Source of the DNA: Anaerolineales bacterium
GTDB lineage: Bacteria > Chloroflexota > Anaerolineae > Anaerolineales > UBA11579
Assembly: GCA_016932165.1 (NCBI GenBank)
Contig: JAFGDK010000080.1
Coordinates: 1-64,000 of the forward strand
Direction: 5' to 3'
DNA length: 64,000 bases
The notes beneath the pieces were generated by a model, which did not search any database, was not told the DNA's origin, and worked only from the letters and a program-made list of their open reading frames with translations. Below, piece by piece: positions 25,591-34,489 of this stretch; within the stretch, counting starts at the first letter, position 1, and every line of letters begins with the position of its first letter. The translations under genes and the position numbers were made by a program.

Positions 25591-26214
25591 ATGGTTAAAA
25601 CTTTCTATGGTATTTTGCTTTCGATCATCCTGATTGTGGTCGGGCTGTTGGTGATGGGAACAGGGGAGGCAGGGGCTCGGCAATTCGCTCAGCAGCCCAC
25701 CGTTTCTGTTCCCACCGTTACCGGCACGCCGCAGGGAGCCTCCATTCGCGTCAACGCCGATAATGAGCAAATTAACGTGCGCACTGGTCCTGGTACGGAC
25801 TACGACTCTATCGGGGTGCTGATCGCCGGCCAGGTGGTACCCGCCCTGGGCCGCTCTGCAGGGGGCTCCTGGATTCAGATTAAATACGCCGGGGTGGCCA
25901 GCGGTGTTGGCTGGGTTTATTCTCCGCTGGTGACCCTGATCGAGGGCGGTGATTTGCCAGTGGTGGAACCGCCTCCGACTGCCACCCCCCGGGTGACGCC
26001 GACGATTGATCCCACACTTGCCTCCCAGTTCATTGTGGAATCACAACCCACCCGCCTGCCTACCTTTACCGCCCCTCCGCCCCTGGTGGTGCCCACCTAT
26101 GTCCCTGTGGAACCGGCCACCTTTAACTTCGGCATTCCGATTGGTTTGGTGATTGTCATCCTCGGCACGCTGGGTCTGCTTGGCTTGCTTGCTTCTATCA
26201 TCCGCGGCCGGTAA
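25591..26214 (+). CDS. SH3b-domain surface protein with C-terminal membrane helix
   Basis: 207 residues. An N-terminal signal/anchor (LLSIILIVVGLLVMG) precedes a bacterial SH3 domain (about 50-112: INVRTGPGTDYDSIGVLIAG, GGSWIQIKYAG, GWVYSPLVT). Then comes a Pro/Thr-rich stalk and a C-terminal hydrophobic helix (IPIGLVIVILGTLGLLG) with a basic end. It is probably anchored in the envelope with the SH3 domain outside, where such domains bind cell-wall or protein ligands. Ligand unknown. Confidence 0.8.
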   Translation: MVKTFYGILLSIILIVVGLLVMGTGEAGARQFAQQPTVSVPTVTGTPQGASIRVNADNEQINVRTGPGTDYDSIGVLIAGQVVPALGRSAGGSWIQIKYAGVASGVGWVYSPLVTLIEGGDLPVVEPPPTATPRVTPTIDPTLASQFIVESQPTRLPTFTAPPPLVVPTYVPVEPATFNFGIPIGLVIVILGTLGLLGLLASIIRGR

Positions 26215-26236
26215 GGAATATTCTTGGTTAGCAAAA

Positions 26237-26268
26237 GAGGGCTCCAATTACGGAACCCTCCAGTTATT
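26237..26268 (+). terminator. Terminator after the SH3 protein gene
   Basis: GAGGGCTCC-aattac-GGAACCCTC imperfect 9-bp stem followed by the T-rich CAGTTATTATTT. It separates the SH3 protein gene from the convergent Fe-S carrier gene. Confidence 0.6.
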
Positions 26269-26319
26269 ATTTAGGCAGCCTTACTTAAGAAGTTATTTGC
26301 CCGTACAATCTTGTGCTGA

Positions 26320-26745
26320 TTAACACCCGCCGCCGCATCCGCAACCACTGCCCCCGCCATGGCCATCTGAACCGCATCCGCAGCTGTCATAAGCTTGGGC
26401 TTCCCCGCTGCCGCAGCCGCAGGATGAGGCAGGCAAAGGATTCGGGTTGTTGATCTGGAACCCGCTGCCGTACTCGTTGGTGATGAAATCCACAGTTGCA
26501 CCAGCTAAGTATTGGATCGAAACATCATCGATCATCAATTTGACGCCATGCTGTTCCAATACAGTATCATTTTCGATCAGGTCTTTATCCAACGACATGC
26601 CGTACTGGTACCCGCTGCACCCACCGCCAGACAGAAATACCCGCAGGCCGTAGCCTGTCAGATCACGGTCTTCTAACAATTCTCGCACAGCCTCAGCGGC
26701 GGCTTCAGTCAAAGTGATCAACTTTGTGGTTTCCTGTTTTTCCAT
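26320..26745 (-). CDS. A-type Fe-S carrier (IscA/ErpA/HesB family) with Cys/Gly-rich tail
   Basis: 141 residues. Residues 1-112 are a standard A-type carrier. GGGCSGYQYGM holds Cys43, and the C-terminal CGCG holds Cys109 and Cys111, the three cluster ligands. Beyond the usual end there is a tail of about 30 residues with CGCG and CGCGGGC motifs (Cys122, 124, 135, 137, 141) plus a His-Gly segment. This may be an extra metal-binding site. It has its own promoter and is not in the suf operon. Confidence 0.88.
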   Translation of the reverse strand: MEKQETTKLITLTEAAAEAVRELLEDRDLTGYGLRVFLSGGGCSGYQYGMSLDKDLIENDTVLEQHGVKLMIDDVSIQYLAGATVDFITNEYGSGFQINNPNPLPASSCGCGSGEAQAYDSCGCGSDGHGGGSGCGCGGGC

Positions 26746-26785
26746 GTGTGTTTCCTTTGGGTGGTTATTTATAAAAATTTTACCG

Positions 26786-26814
26786 ATTTTATCAGAATTA
26801 TCTATTTACGTCAA
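26786..26814 (-). promoter_or_regulatory. Promoter of the A-type carrier gene
   Basis: On the minus strand TTGACG (26814-26809), a 17-bp spacer and TAAAAT (26791-26786). The -35 hexamer and the spacing are the same as in the sufC promoter. Confidence 0.7.
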
Positions 26815-27013
26815 ATTTAGTTTGCGGGGATGTTTGGCAGCGGTTTGAGCCAATATAGCTGTGTGAATTGCCTGAAAATTGGATGGTTTCAGCTCCCTGA
26901 AGTCTTACCTCTGTTTAACCGCATTGCTGCTATTATAGAAGTGATTTTTTTGAACCAAACATGGTAACGAGGGGGTGTATTATGCGGTTTGGAGGAGATG
27001 CCTGAGATCCAAA

Positions 27014-28552
27014 TTAGAAATTACCCAGAGCCAGATCACCAGCCTTAACCATCTCTTTCACAACCTCAATCTCAGGGTACCACCAAGCATCTCCTGGCTG
27101 GTAGGGGACTTGATCGCGGATGCGCTGATAAGCTTCGGCCACACCGATGCCCATCTTGTAAGCTGGTTCATCCCGCATGCGTATATCCAGCGCGCGCACC
27201 GCACTATACAGTTCCACCGCCAAAATATGGGCCGCGTTCTCGGCAATCATCAGGGCATGGCGGGCTGCAGTGAGTGAGTTGGCGTTGTGGTCTTCCTTGC
27301 CTCCTGATGTTGGCAGTGAGTTGATTGAGTCGGGGGTGGAGAGGTGCTGGTTTTCCAGGGTTAACGAGGCAGCCGTGTATTGCGGCATCATCATCCCGGA
27401 GTTCAATCCCGCTGCTTCTGGATGATCCACCAGCATGGAGGGCAGCCCGGCATTCATTTTTACATCGGTCAGTTGGAAGGTGCGTCGTTCAGAGATTGCC
27501 CCCAGCTCAGCCAGAGCAATTTTAAGATAGTCCATCATCATCCCAACCACCTCACCATGGAAGTTGCCGCCCGAAATCGCTTCACCTGCGCCAAAGATAA
27601 GCGGGTTATCGGTGGCGGCGTTGATCTCGCGGGTTACAATCTGTTTTACAAACTCCAGCGTATCCCTAGCTGGACCCTGTACCTGCGGCGCACAGCGCAG
27701 CGAATAGGCATCCTGAACCCGCCCGGCAGCATTCAGCAATGTGCTCTCCGTAGTCAGGGAGCGGATCCGCCTGGCCACCTCAATTTGACCAATCTGGTTG
27801 CGGCTTTGATGCAGGCGCGGGTCAAAAGCGGCTGAAGCCCCCAGGAGCGCTTCCAGGCTGGCAGCGGCGGCCACCTCTGCCGTCAGGATCAAAGTCTCTG
27901 CCAGGTCACAGACCAGCACCGCGATGGCAGCCGAGAAAGTGGCCCCGTTGTTTAAGGCCAGGCCTTCTTTTGCTTTCAGGGGCAGGCGCTCGATCTGGCT
28001 GGCTGCCATTGCTGCCTTTCCGCTCATTCGTTGGCCTTGATAGATTGCAAACCCAGAATCTTCTTCTCTGTCATCCTCATCTGTAGTCAGCACCAGCGCC
28101 AGGTGGGATAAGGGGGCCAGGTCTCCGGAAGACCCCAGTGAGCCTTGCGATGGAATGCAAGGGGTCACATTTTTGTTCAGCATTTGCAGCAAGTTTTCAA
28201 TCAATACGGTGCGTATGCCGGAATGTCCAGCTGCCAGGGTATTCGCGCGGATCAGGATCGCCGCCCGGGTGATCTCAGGGAGGAAGTCTGGGCCAGTGCC
28301 GACGGCATGGCTCAGGATCAGGTTGCGGTTCAGCGCTGCTATTTTGGTATGGTTAATCGGTCGATCGGAGAAGATCCCGAACCCGGTGTTGATCCCATAT
28401 ACTGCTTTCTCACCCTGGCTGATCTCGCACACCCAGGCATGCGCCCGGTCAATTGCCGGGATTGCTTCCGGGGCCAGCACTACCTTTACATTGTTTTGGG
28501 CGGCTCGCACAACCTGGTCGATCGTCAAGTTTTTTCCATCAATTGCGATCAT
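27014..28552 (-). CDS. Histidine/aromatic amino acid ammonia-lyase
   Basis: 512 residues. VYGINTGFG near residue 52 carries the catalytic Tyr. GSLGSSGDLAPLSH supplies the residues that cyclise into the MIO cofactor, here Ser-Ser-Gly (141-143) in place of the more common Ala-Ser-Gly. The C-terminal blocks match histidine ammonia-lyase best (QYTAASLTLENQ, SGGKEDHNANS). It would turn histidine into urocanate, but no hutU, hutI or hutG gene is nearby, so another aromatic substrate is possible. It is the last of four minus-strand genes that include smpB. Confidence 0.85.
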   Translation of the reverse strand: MIAIDGKNLTIDQVVRAAQNNVKVVLAPEAIPAIDRAHAWVCEISQGEKAVYGINTGFGIFSDRPINHTKIAALNRNLILSHAVGTGPDFLPEITRAAILIRANTLAAGHSGIRTVLIENLLQMLNKNVTPCIPSQGSLGSSGDLAPLSHLALVLTTDEDDREEDSGFAIYQGQRMSGKAAMAASQIERLPLKAKEGLALNNGATFSAAIAVLVCDLAETLILTAEVAAAASLEALLGASAAFDPRLHQSRNQIGQIEVARRIRSLTTESTLLNAAGRVQDAYSLRCAPQVQGPARDTLEFVKQIVTREINAATDNPLIFGAGEAISGGNFHGEVVGMMMDYLKIALAELGAISERRTFQLTDVKMNAGLPSMLVDHPEAAGLNSGMMMPQYTAASLTLENQHLSTPDSINSLPTSGGKEDHNANSLTAARHALMIAENAAHILAVELYSAVRALDIRMRDEPAYKMGIGVAEAYQRIRDQVPYQPGDAWWYPEIEVVKEMVKAGDLALGNF

Positions 28553-28594
28553 TTTCCCGGATCCTTTCGCTTTGCTTTGAAGGTTATGTTTTCT

Positions 28595-29302
28595 TTAGAA
28601 GAGCAAATGCCCCAAAATCAGCGCAGTCAGCGTCACGGTGATATTATCAATTTCCCGGATGGGCAGTGATTCAACCAAGGTCGCCGCCAGGCAGATGATC
28701 GTGACAGGAAAGAGCATCTCGGCCAATGTGGATGTCAGCAAGCCGGTTGACGACAGGACTGCCATTACGAAGATTGCTAGCAGCCAGCTCCCGGCAAACA
28801 TGCCAAAGGTCCCCATCCAACTCTTGGAGGCTGACCAGGGCAATTTACCTTTGCCAAACCTTCGACCCAGCACATCAGCCAGCCCGTCGCCTCCGCACAG
28901 TGCCATCAGCGCTGTGATTCCGATTGGAGAATCATGCCAATAAAAGATCGTGATCAACACGAATATGATGCCGTAATACAGCGGGCCTTTCAGAATTTCC
29001 CGCCGGTCTCCGGTGCGTGAAAGGGCTGCGACGGCGGCTTCGTCTTTCATTAATCCCGTGCCAACCAGCACAAATTGCCCGGTGATCGCCAGCGGCACCA
29101 GCGCAGCCAAATAACGGGCGCTGGGCACCGGGGGGTAAAGCATCCAGCAGAGTACGAAAATCGGCCCGGTGCCGATGTGGATGACCTTCCGGCTTAATTT
29201 GGTCTCCAGCCAGCCGCGGTGGGCAAGGAAATCGATGATCCGCAGCCAGGTCAGAGTGAGCAGGAAGATGACAATTGTTGCCAGGATTGGATTTTTGATC
29301 AT
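28595..29302 (-). CDS. Phytol/dolichol kinase-like (CTP-dependent) membrane protein
   Basis: 235 residues with about seven membrane helices. ETKLSRKVIHIGTGPIF near the N-terminus and CGGDGLADVLGRRFGKGKLP followed by KSWMGTFGMF are the blocks shared by phytol kinases, dolichol kinases and CDP-diglyceride synthetases, where the acidic and Gly-rich loop binds CTP and metal. It probably phosphorylates a prenyl alcohol. The exact substrate cannot be told. It starts 4 bp after the unknown 260-residue protein gene. Confidence 0.75.
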   Translation of the reverse strand: MIKNPILATIVIFLLTLTWLRIIDFLAHRGWLETKLSRKVIHIGTGPIFVLCWMLYPPVPSARYLAALVPLAITGQFVLVGTGLMKDEAAVAALSRTGDRREILKGPLYYGIIFVLITIFYWHDSPIGITALMALCGGDGLADVLGRRFGKGKLPWSASKSWMGTFGMFAGSWLLAIFVMAVLSSTGLLTSTLAEMLFPVTIICLAATLVESLPIREIDNITVTLTALILGHLLF

Positions 29303-29306
29303 TTCT

Positions 29307-30089
29307 TTACCAGTGGATGCCAGGAGCGGTATTGATATCGGCTCTTTTATTTAATATCTTATACATGGTGATATTGGGGAAGGGTTCTCCCAAGACCCCG
29401 TCGTGGATTGCCCAGGAGCGATGGAAGATGCTGGTCTGGGCTGCTGGATCCCGAAATGGGCTCCCGTCCAGTTTTTTGATGACTGACTCATCTTCCTGGA
29501 AGCGGCGGTTGATCTCCGCCATGCGACGTTTGCCAGACTGGTAGTTAAACCCGTAGCGCTCAAAAATGATCGCATTGTGATAATACAGCGGTTCGTTGAA
29601 ATACAGGTTATGGCCCAGGAAGGCCATAAATTTCTCAAACGAAGCCACCGCATCTGAGAGGATATTCAACCCTCTCCTAATCTGTCCGGGGAGCAGACCG
29701 GCTTCCATTGCAGCCAGTTCGGCCTCCAGATTGCGTTGTTCGGTGGCGAACATCGTCCGGCTGCCGTCGGGCATTACATCGACATCATAACGGGGCGAAT
29801 CCGGGTCATTCATGATATAGAGCAACACATGGATTTGGCCGTTGAGGGTGTCGATCAGGTGGCTGTAGAGGATCGGGTCTGGGAAACCAGCTTGATGGTG
29901 CAGATACAGCTCCAGGCTACCTTCGCCCGGTTTTCCTTTGATTGTCAGTAAATTATTGCCGTGTTTGTCTATCAGGTTCTCAGGGAGCTGAAAGCGGGTG
30001 AAAATCTCGTCTGGGATCAGGCGGACGAAGATTTCTCTTTTTTCATCGTACGGAAGCCGGTTAATTCCGGCGATTGAATAGGCATCCAT
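29307..30089 (-). CDS. Conserved-looking protein of unknown function
   Basis: 260 residues, soluble, mixed alpha/beta, with no signal peptide, membrane segment or motif I can name. Distinct parts are an N-terminal domain with PYDEKREIFVRLIPDEIF, a middle with VLLYIMNDPDSPRYDVDVM, and a C-terminal part rich in aromatic residues (NLYFNEPLYYHNAIIFERYG). It is placed between smpB (5 bp) and the prenol kinase-like gene (4 bp), so the three are co-transcribed. A link to lipid metabolism through its neighbour is only a guess. Confidence 0.6.
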   Translation of the reverse strand: MDAYSIAGINRLPYDEKREIFVRLIPDEIFTRFQLPENLIDKHGNNLLTIKGKPGEGSLELYLHHQAGFPDPILYSHLIDTLNGQIHVLLYIMNDPDSPRYDVDVMPDGSRTMFATEQRNLEAELAAMEAGLLPGQIRRGLNILSDAVASFEKFMAFLGHNLYFNEPLYYHNAIIFERYGFNYQSGKRRMAEINRRFQEDESVIKKLDGSPFRDPAAQTSIFHRSWAIHDGVLGEPFPNITMYKILNKRADINTAPGIHW

Positions 30090-30094
30090 AGGGT

Positions 30095-30547
30095 TTATCT
30101 GTTTCTCAGCGCCCGGTCGATCTCTCGTTGTGAATCTTGCTTTTTGATCGACTGGCGCTTGTCGTAATTCCTTTTACCCCTGGCAACGGCGATCTCCACC
30201 TTGGCGCGCCCTTGAGAGAGATACAGCCGGGTAGGGATGATCGTGGTGCCTTTTTGCCTGATCTCGTCGTACAGTTGTTGGATTTCTTTTTTGTGAAGCA
30301 GGAGCTTCTTGGTACGCAGCGGATCGTGGTTCTGGGTGCTGGCAGGGTCATAGGGGGCGATATGGGCGTTCACCAGCCAGGCTTCTTCCCCGTCGGTGCG
30401 CACATAAGCCTCTTTGATGCTGACCTTCCCCGCCCGGATGGATTTGATCTCGCTTCCCTGCAAAGCCAGACCGGCTTCAAAGGTCTCCAGCAGGAAGTAA
30501 TCGTGCTTGGCTTTTCGATTCGTGGCAACTACTTTCACGTTCTCCAT
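30095..30547 (-). CDS. SsrA-binding protein SmpB
   Basis: 150 residues. VATNRKAKHDYFLLETFEAGLAL opens the OB-like barrel, followed by GSEIKSIRAGKVSIKEAYV and the basic C-terminal tail (ARGKRNYDKRQSIKKQDSQREIDRALR) that folds in the ribosomal mRNA channel. It binds tmRNA for trans-translation. The ssrA gene itself is not in the window. First of four co-directional minus-strand genes. Confidence 0.95.
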   Translation of the reverse strand: MENVKVVATNRKAKHDYFLLETFEAGLALQGSEIKSIRAGKVSIKEAYVRTDGEEAWLVNAHIAPYDPASTQNHDPLRTKKLLLHKKEIQQLYDEIRQKGTTIIPTRLYLSQGRAKVEIAVARGKRNYDKRQSIKKQDSQREIDRALRNR

Positions 30548-30640
30548 TGGGGTGATTCTAGCACAAATCGGGGAGAGTTGGCAGTGAACAGAAGGCAGCA
30601 GGTAGTAAATGAAAATCTGGTGAAGGAAACATGGGTTAGA

Positions 30641-30769
30641 TCAGTCCGGTTCCTTGGGGGCCAAATTCATTGAGATCAGCTGCACCCCCAGGTCACGCAG
30701 TTTCCTCATCAGACCGTACAGCCCGGCTCGTCCTAATACCGGGCAGGCTGCTTCTATGTATTGTCTTCC
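30641..30769 (-). pseudogene. Relic of a small conserved protein C-terminus
   Basis: The minus strand holds 42 sense codons ending AGLYGLMRKLRDLGVQLISMN and a TGA at 30641-30643. The phrase resembles the common small-protein ending A-L-Y-G-x-L-x-x-I-R-D-L-G in Chloroflexota. There is no start codon with a ribosome site, and an in-frame stop (TGA) lies just upstream, so it is probably a decayed gene end. The rest of 30548-30826 shows nothing else. Confidence 0.35.
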
Positions 30770-30826
30770 TCAAAAACAGGTATTTTGGGTTATGCAGCCC
30801 CCCGGTTTGTATGCTAAGATTCTGTT

Positions 30827-32296
30827 GTGTTGCAAACCAAATCTAATTCCTGGATCAATCTGGTTCTGCTGGGGGTCTTGTTTGCCGCCTCTTCCCTGTT
30901 GGCCTCCCGGTCTGTTCGCGCATCTGTTGCTCTCCAGGATACCTGCCCCCAGCTCGATTGGCGGGAAAAAACCACAGGTTCTTTCGTCATCCTCTATACC
31001 ATTAACCATATCCAGCTGGCGGAGGAGATTCAGAAAAATACCCTCCCTGTGATTGAAGATGAATTGACCCGTCTCCAGCAGGCTCTTGGCCAATCGCTGG
31101 TTACTCCCATCACCATCCGGATTTACCCCTCTGAAGCCGAATATTACTGCCTGAATGCGTTTGCACCAGCCATCAGCAGTGAGGATTTTCATTCGCATAT
31201 TGGCAGCCGTGAGATTGCTCTGCTCGCTGAGGTGATTAATCTCCAAAAAATGTATTGGGAGACCTATGCCGTGAATGCCTTCCGTCACCAGGTGGCTGTC
31301 CTTTACGGGGAATTGATCTCGGATGGCGCTGCGCCTCCCGGACTGCTGCAGGGGTTTGGCGGCTATTTGGAAGACCCTGCCCAGACTTTCAACCCCCGCT
31401 ATCAAGCTGCTGGAGAGATGACGGCCCCAGACCGGAGCTGGCAGCGTCTGTTGGAGGAAGATATTCCCGCATCTGATGCTGTCACAATGTTCCAGCAGAC
31501 CTCATTGGTTGCTTTTCTCATCGATCTGTATGGCTGGGACGATTTTATGGCCTTTCTGACCCGCATCCCTGAGGTGCAGGGTTACCGCCAGGCGATTTTG
31601 GATGTTTACGGTGTAAATTTACAGGATTTGCAGGATTATTGGGTGCAATATTTCCCGGTCTATGTCCAGCACCGCTGGCAGGCCAATGTGATCCATAATT
31701 ATGACCTCACGCAGTACGATCAATTGATTGCCGGAGGCGCATACAGCGATGCTCAAGCCCAGATCAAGGCTGCGCTGCCGCTGATCGAGCTTTTTGGCAA
31801 CCAGGAAAAAGTTGAACGGGCAAACCATCTGCTTGAGAAGGCCGGCGTCGGTGTGGAGGCAAGTGCCCTGGCCCTGGCAGCCCGGCAGTCGATCCTGGAT
31901 GGAGATTTCCAGACCGGACTGGGTTATGCTGATCGTTCACTGCAGCTTTACCAGCAGTTGGGGGATACCCGCCGGGAAACCGAGATCGAGCTGTATCGCC
32001 AAATCTGCACCGAGGTGCTTGCCCTGCGGGCTGAGGTGGAAAAAATAAGCGGCAATGCCGCTCCCCTGGACCCTGTCCGTACTGAGCAGCTCATCCTCAT
32101 CGGGCAGCGCCTGGCTGAGTTGGGTGACCGCGAGGGCACCCAACAGGTGCGGCTGGCCCTCCTGCTGCTGGGCATCGGCCAGCAGAATATTATCCGCTGG
32201 GTGACTGTCATCGGGGTCTTGCTCTCCGCCTTTCTGATCTGGCGGCGTTTTTGGGCCGCCCTCCGCCAGGATTACGGTCTGGGAGATCTGCTGTGA
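30827..32296 (+). CDS. Exported peptidase-MA-like protein with lost zinc motif
   Basis: 489 residues with a signal peptide (LVLLGVLFAASSLLA) and a C-terminal membrane helix (WVTVIGVLLSAFLIW). The N-terminal 250 residues resemble the peptidase_MA-like family. Where an active enzyme has H-E-x-x-H, this one reads HQVAV (154-158), so it is likely catalytically dead. Residues about 300-430 look like TPR-type helices. First gene of a six-gene operon: its stop overlaps the next GTG start as GTGA. Probably an envelope scaffold for the VWA/MoxR system. TTG start, weak ribosome site. Confidence 0.7.
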   Translation: MLQTKSNSWINLVLLGVLFAASSLLASRSVRASVALQDTCPQLDWREKTTGSFVILYTINHIQLAEEIQKNTLPVIEDELTRLQQALGQSLVTPITIRIYPSEAEYYCLNAFAPAISSEDFHSHIGSREIALLAEVINLQKMYWETYAVNAFRHQVAVLYGELISDGAAPPGLLQGFGGYLEDPAQTFNPRYQAAGEMTAPDRSWQRLLEEDIPASDAVTMFQQTSLVAFLIDLYGWDDFMAFLTRIPEVQGYRQAILDVYGVNLQDLQDYWVQYFPVYVQHRWQANVIHNYDLTQYDQLIAGGAYSDAQAQIKAALPLIELFGNQEKVERANHLLEKAGVGVEASALALAARQSILDGDFQTGLGYADRSLQLYQQLGDTRRETEIELYRQICTEVLALRAEVEKISGNAAPLDPVRTEQLILIGQRLAELGDREGTQQVRLALLLLGIGQQNIIRWVTVIGVLLSAFLIWRRFWAALRQDYGLGDLL

Positions 32297-33549
32297 ACCC
32301 TTCTCACTTTCTCCTCGAGATCCGCAAGTTGTTCCGGATTGCTCTCGTCCAGAAAGCGGTTATCGTCCTGCTGCGGGCCGCCTGGGTTGGCGGGGGAGTG
32401 TATATCCTCTGCTGGGGCACAAACCGGTTATGGAGCTGGTTCCCCCAGCAGGATGGCTGGACTGTGTATGCGGCTTTGGTGGCAATTGCGATCCTTGTTT
32501 CTCTTTTGCGGTATCTCAGACCAAACCGGGCCTTTGTCTGGCGGCTGGACCGTACCTTTGAACTGGGTGAACAGGTTTTTACCGCCTATGAAAGAATACA
32601 TGCGTTGGGCGAAGGCTCCAGACAGGATCCCGGCACGCAAATGCTGCTGGAAAGTGAGGCAGTCGCCAATCTGCCAAAGATCAGACGCCGGGTGATCGGG
32701 CACAGCTGGCAGTTCCAGCGGGAGATCGAGTCCACCATCGTGGTGCTGTTGATGCTGGTGGTGATCTACCTGGCCGGGATTGGCAGCCTAGACCTGATTT
32801 CTGCTGGCAGTGAGTCTGGTTTGCTGCCACCAGTCCCTAAAGAGCCCCAGGCCAGGGATATCTTTCGCAGAGGCATCCCCGGGGAGGAAATTGTGACAGT
32901 CCCTGAGGGAGATTCTTCTTCGCCACCAGAATTTGCCGGCAGCAACTCGCCAGATGCATTTTGTGATCCCAACCAGCTCCTCGACCAGCAAGCCTGGCAG
33001 CAGACCCAGCAAGTGCTGAACCAATTGGGAGAGCGGTTGTGCTGTGGATCGGCTGCGCTGCAGCTCAGCCAGGCGCTTAAATTCCAGGATTATCAGACCG
33101 CCAGTGACCAGTTCAGCGTGATGGCCGAGAAGATCGTGGACTACTCGGACGAAACCCGCCAGCTCCTTGCTGACCAATTCCTGGAGAGTTCTGTCCAGTT
33201 CCAGCAGCTCAGCCAGCCAGATGTTTACCAGGTGTTCTCGGAGGCCACAGCGGCCTTGCTGGGTGATTCGTTTGCTGAGATGGCCGAAGGTTTGGACGGG
33301 CTTGCCCTCCTGATGCAGCAATTTGAACGCCAGCAGCGTTGTATCTCCATCGCCGATTGGCAGCCTGGCAGCCAATGGGTACCTGCCGATCAAGGAACGA
33401 TCTCCTCTGGCATATTGGAGATCAGTTCTCCGTCTGATTTTTACTCACTGGAGGTGCCTTCCTTCACAGGTGTAAATTCAGAAATGCTGTTCTACGAAAT
33501 TCCGTTGGAAGATGCAGATGTGGTATCGTCGTATTTTTCGCCTGAGTAA
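32293..33549 (+). CDS. Membrane protein of the MoxR/VWA operon, unknown family
   Basis: 418 residues from a GTG that overlaps the previous stop. Three membrane helices lie in the first 180 residues (around 20-40, 52-70 and 152-172). The C-terminal 230 residues are soluble and rich in Gln, Leu and acidic residues, with helical stretches such as QQAWQQTQQVLNQLGERL. No catalytic motif is visible. The N-terminal layout resembles membrane proteins found with DUF58/VWA genes. It ends 38 bp inside the next gene. Confidence 0.65.
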   Translation: MNPSHFLLEIRKLFRIALVQKAVIVLLRAAWVGGGVYILCWGTNRLWSWFPQQDGWTVYAALVAIAILVSLLRYLRPNRAFVWRLDRTFELGEQVFTAYERIHALGEGSRQDPGTQMLLESEAVANLPKIRRRVIGHSWQFQREIESTIVVLLMLVVIYLAGIGSLDLISAGSESGLLPPVPKEPQARDIFRRGIPGEEIVTVPEGDSSSPPEFAGSNSPDAFCDPNQLLDQQAWQQTQQVLNQLGERLCCGSAALQLSQALKFQDYQTASDQFSVMAEKIVDYSDETRQLLADQFLESSVQFQQLSQPDVYQVFSEATAALLGDSFAEMAEGLDGLALLMQQFERQQRCISIADWQPGSQWVPADQGTISSGILEISSPSDFYSLEVPSFTGVNSEMLFYEIPLEDADVVSSYFSPE

Positions 33550-34489
33550 GCAGGTGATTCAGGCTGTCCCCAAGCTGTTTATCCGCCCCAGTAAAGGGAA
33601 TGGAGAGGGACACCGGCTTAACCTGGAAGCTCTGCGCCAACTGGAGCGTCTGCAGATCCGCGGCAGCCGGGCTTTGCGCGGGGACCGTACCGGCGGACGG
33701 ATTTCTCACCGGCGAAAGCCGGCTTCTGAATTCATCGAGCACCGCATGTATGTTCCTGGAGACGATATCCGCTTTGTGGACTGGCAAGCCACGGCCCGGC
33801 ACGAGCAGGTTTTTATCCGCCAGGGCGAGATGCCCAAGGATGTGCTTGTTTATTTGTTGGTGGATACCTCAGGTTCCATGCTGTGGGGCAAGCCGCCCAA
33901 ACGTGATACTCAACTGGCTGTGGCCACTGCGCTGGGGGTTTCCGCTCTTCAGAACGGAGACCGGCTCTATGTGGTTCCGTATGGTGAAAACCCTAATCCT
34001 GAATTCGGACCTGCCAGCGGGAAAGGGCATCTCACCGGCTTTACCCGCCATCTCAACCAGCTTTCATATGGCGGTGAATCACATCTGGAAGCCGCGGTCC
34101 AGTCGCTGACACACAAGGTTGCCCGCGGCGGGGTGGTCTTTATCCTCTCCGATCTGCTCGAACGCGGTGATCTTGGACGGGTTCTCTCCTCTCTCCCGGC
34201 ACCCAAATGGTGGGTCAATGTACTTCATCTGCTCCATCCCGCCGAGGTTGCACCAGAAATTCGCGGCTCCTGGGTATTGGAGGATAGTGAAACCGGACTC
34301 GCCATCAATTACGATCTCTCCAATGAGGCCATCCGCAGATACCAGCAGCGGGTGGTAGACTGGTGCGAACAGCTGGAGATGACCGCGGTTGCCCATCATG
34401 CCTTTTATCTGATGATCGATACCGATGCACTGCTGGATAAAGAAATTCTGCCTCTGCTGCGAGAAAGGCAGGTACTGCTTCCCTTATGA
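33512..34489 (+). CDS. DUF58 protein
   Basis: 325 residues. The DUF58 core EHRMYVPGDDIRFVDWQATAR is near residue 80, followed by a VWA-like domain (VYLLVDTSGSMLWGK) that retains the metal-binding D-x-S-x-S. No membrane helix. DUF58 proteins accompany MoxR ATPases in aerotolerance-type and cofactor-insertion systems. The start overlaps the previous gene by 38 bp, and the stop overlaps the next start (ATGA). A second ATG at 33518 is an equally possible start. Confidence 0.88.
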   Translation: MQMWYRRIFRLSKQVIQAVPKLFIRPSKGNGEGHRLNLEALRQLERLQIRGSRALRGDRTGGRISHRRKPASEFIEHRMYVPGDDIRFVDWQATARHEQVFIRQGEMPKDVLVYLLVDTSGSMLWGKPPKRDTQLAVATALGVSALQNGDRLYVVPYGENPNPEFGPASGKGHLTGFTRHLNQLSYGGESHLEAAVQSLTHKVARGGVVFILSDLLERGDLGRVLSSLPAPKWWVNVLHLLHPAEVAPEIRGSWVLEDSETGLAINYDLSNEAIRRYQQRVVDWCEQLEMTAVAHHAFYLMIDTDALLDKEILPLLRERQVLLPL

